DNA of 5,862 bases, from contig JAFLUV010000098.1 of the NCBI GenBank assembly GCA_022508635.1, positions 2,963 through 8,824 on the forward strand, written 5' to 3'. A program made the position numbers and the translations under genes. This document shows, in pieces, positions 5,415 to 5,862 of the stretch. Positions within the stretch are counted from its first letter, which is position 1. Each line of letters begins with the position of its first letter. A model generated the notes under the pieces. The model saw nothing but the letters and a program-made list of their open reading frames with translations. It had not been told where the DNA came from and made no database searches. The DNA is from Prevotellaceae bacterium (GTDB taxonomy: Bacteria > Bacteroidota > Bacteroidia > Bacteroidales > Bacteroidaceae).

Positions 5415-5862
5415 ATGTATAGAAAATTATTTAAGAGTATGTTTGCAGGAGTTTTCCTGCTTTTGCCGCTGAGTGTTTTGGCAGACGTTGAGATTAACGA
5501 GGAGAATTTCCCTGATGAGGTGTTCCGTGAGTACTTGTTAAGCCTGAATTGTGGTAAAGACGGTATTCTTTCGAATTGGGAAATTCAAGAATTTACGTTT
5601 ATGGATATATCCAACTCTTCTATTGTCAACTTAGCAGGCCTACAGTATTTTAGTGCCTTGAAATATATAGAAATCTTTGACTGTGACAAGTTGAAGGAAA
5701 TACCAGGTCTCGGCAACTTACATGCTTTAGAAAGTTTGAACATCCGTAATTGCCCTCAGCTAATATCTCTTGGCTTTGTGGGCGAGCCGTTTTCTCAAGA
5801 CTATTTCCGGCTATACGATGCCTTGAAATATATAGGAATCGAAAATTGTGAGCAGTTGGAAA
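5415..5862 (+). CDS. Secreted leucine-rich-repeat protein, 5' part only
   Basis: The frame is open from ATG 5415 to the window edge (149 codons plus one base), so the C-terminus is missing. Residues 1-23 are a signal peptide: basic MYRKLFK, a hydrophobic core (FAGVFLLLPLSVL) and a type I cleavage site VLA-D. No lipobox cysteine follows, so it is exported but not an obvious lipoprotein. Residues 26-57 (INEENFPDEVFREYL, then KDGILSNWEI) resemble the short module that precedes LRRs in many gut-anaerobe surface proteins; its D-x-D-G-type acidic motif is degenerate here. Repeats of the type L-x-x-L-x-I-x-x-C-x-x-L follow at about 82-93, 105-116 and 137-148, with Cys90, Cys113 and Cys145 at equivalent places. 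There is no Shine-Dalgarno, only a TATATA-rich leader. The gene is A/T-richer than rhaB-D. Function is unknown; a surface binding role is only inferred. Confidence 0.85.
   Translation, partial: MYRKLFKSMFAGVFLLLPLSVLADVEINEENFPDEVFREYLLSLNCGKDGILSNWEIQEFTFMDISNSSIVNLAGLQYFSALKYIEIFDCDKLKEIPGLGNLHALESLNIRNCPQLISLGFVGEPFSQDYFRLYDALKYIGIENCEQLE
5654..5840 (+). repeat. In-frame direct repeat inside the LRR gene
   Basis: TGCCTTGAAATATATAG occurs at 5654-5670 and again at 5819-5835. Each copy continues with AAATC or GAATC, so 21 of 22 bases match. The copies are 165 bases (55 codons) apart, in frame, and encode ALKYIEI and ALKYIGI. The near-identity at DNA level suggests recent internal duplication of LRR units or gene conversion. 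Confidence 0.75.

Noticed and set aside
1..5862. CRISPR arrays, tRNA or rRNA genes, insertion sequences
   Set aside because: No regularly spaced repeats, no cloverleaf with conserved T-loop, no transposase frame and no terminal inverted repeats with target duplication were seen.

Overview
The window carries a compact L-rhamnose catabolic operon on the + strand, then a roughly 420-base non-coding stretch with an unusually well-structured RNA candidate, then the start of a secreted leucine-rich-repeat (LRR) protein that runs off the right edge. Several signs point to Bacteroidota, probably a Bacteroidales or Prevotella-like gut or rumen bacterium. Most starts lack a Shine-Dalgarno sequence and have A/T-rich leaders, the best promoter candidate has a TAnnTTT-type -7 box, and the gene content (a RhaT-type permease in a kinase-isomerase-permease-aldolase order) resembles the Bacteroides rha operon. 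This placement is inference; no rRNA or marker gene is present.

Positions 4-4626 hold rhaB (rhamnulokinase), rhaA (L-rhamnose isomerase), rhaT (L-rhamnose/H+ symporter) and rhaD (rhamnulose-1-phosphate aldolase), with gaps of only 14, 12 and 13 bases. Together they import L-rhamnose, isomerise it to L-rhamnulose, phosphorylate it at C1 and split it into dihydroxyacetone phosphate and L-lactaldehyde. All key catalytic motifs are intact. No lactaldehyde reductase and no AraC-type RhaR is inside the window. The operon promoter must lie upstream of base 1.

Positions 4634-4993 follow rhaD by seven bases and encode a 119-residue probable winged-helix protein. Its last five residues, QLELF, match the bacterial beta-clamp-binding pentapeptide. 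It looks co-transcribed with, and perhaps translationally coupled to, the rha genes, but has no obvious role in sugar catabolism.

Positions 4994-5414 contain no convincing protein gene. They hold, in order, a bulged hairpin (5077-5109), an inverted repeat (5126-5156), a promoter-like pair of boxes (5153-5179), and a rod-like RNA fold (about 5185-5352) ending in a U-run at 5360-5365. The 3' strand of the rod can instead pair with sequence just before the U-run to make an intrinsic terminator. The same bases therefore serve two mutually exclusive structures. This fits either a 6S-like small RNA of about 180 nt or a terminator/antiterminator switch in the leader of the LRR gene, and is the most interesting part of the window.

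Positions 5415-5862 encode a signal peptide, a short N-terminal module and the first LRR units of a secreted protein. This gene is visibly more A/T-rich than the rha genes.
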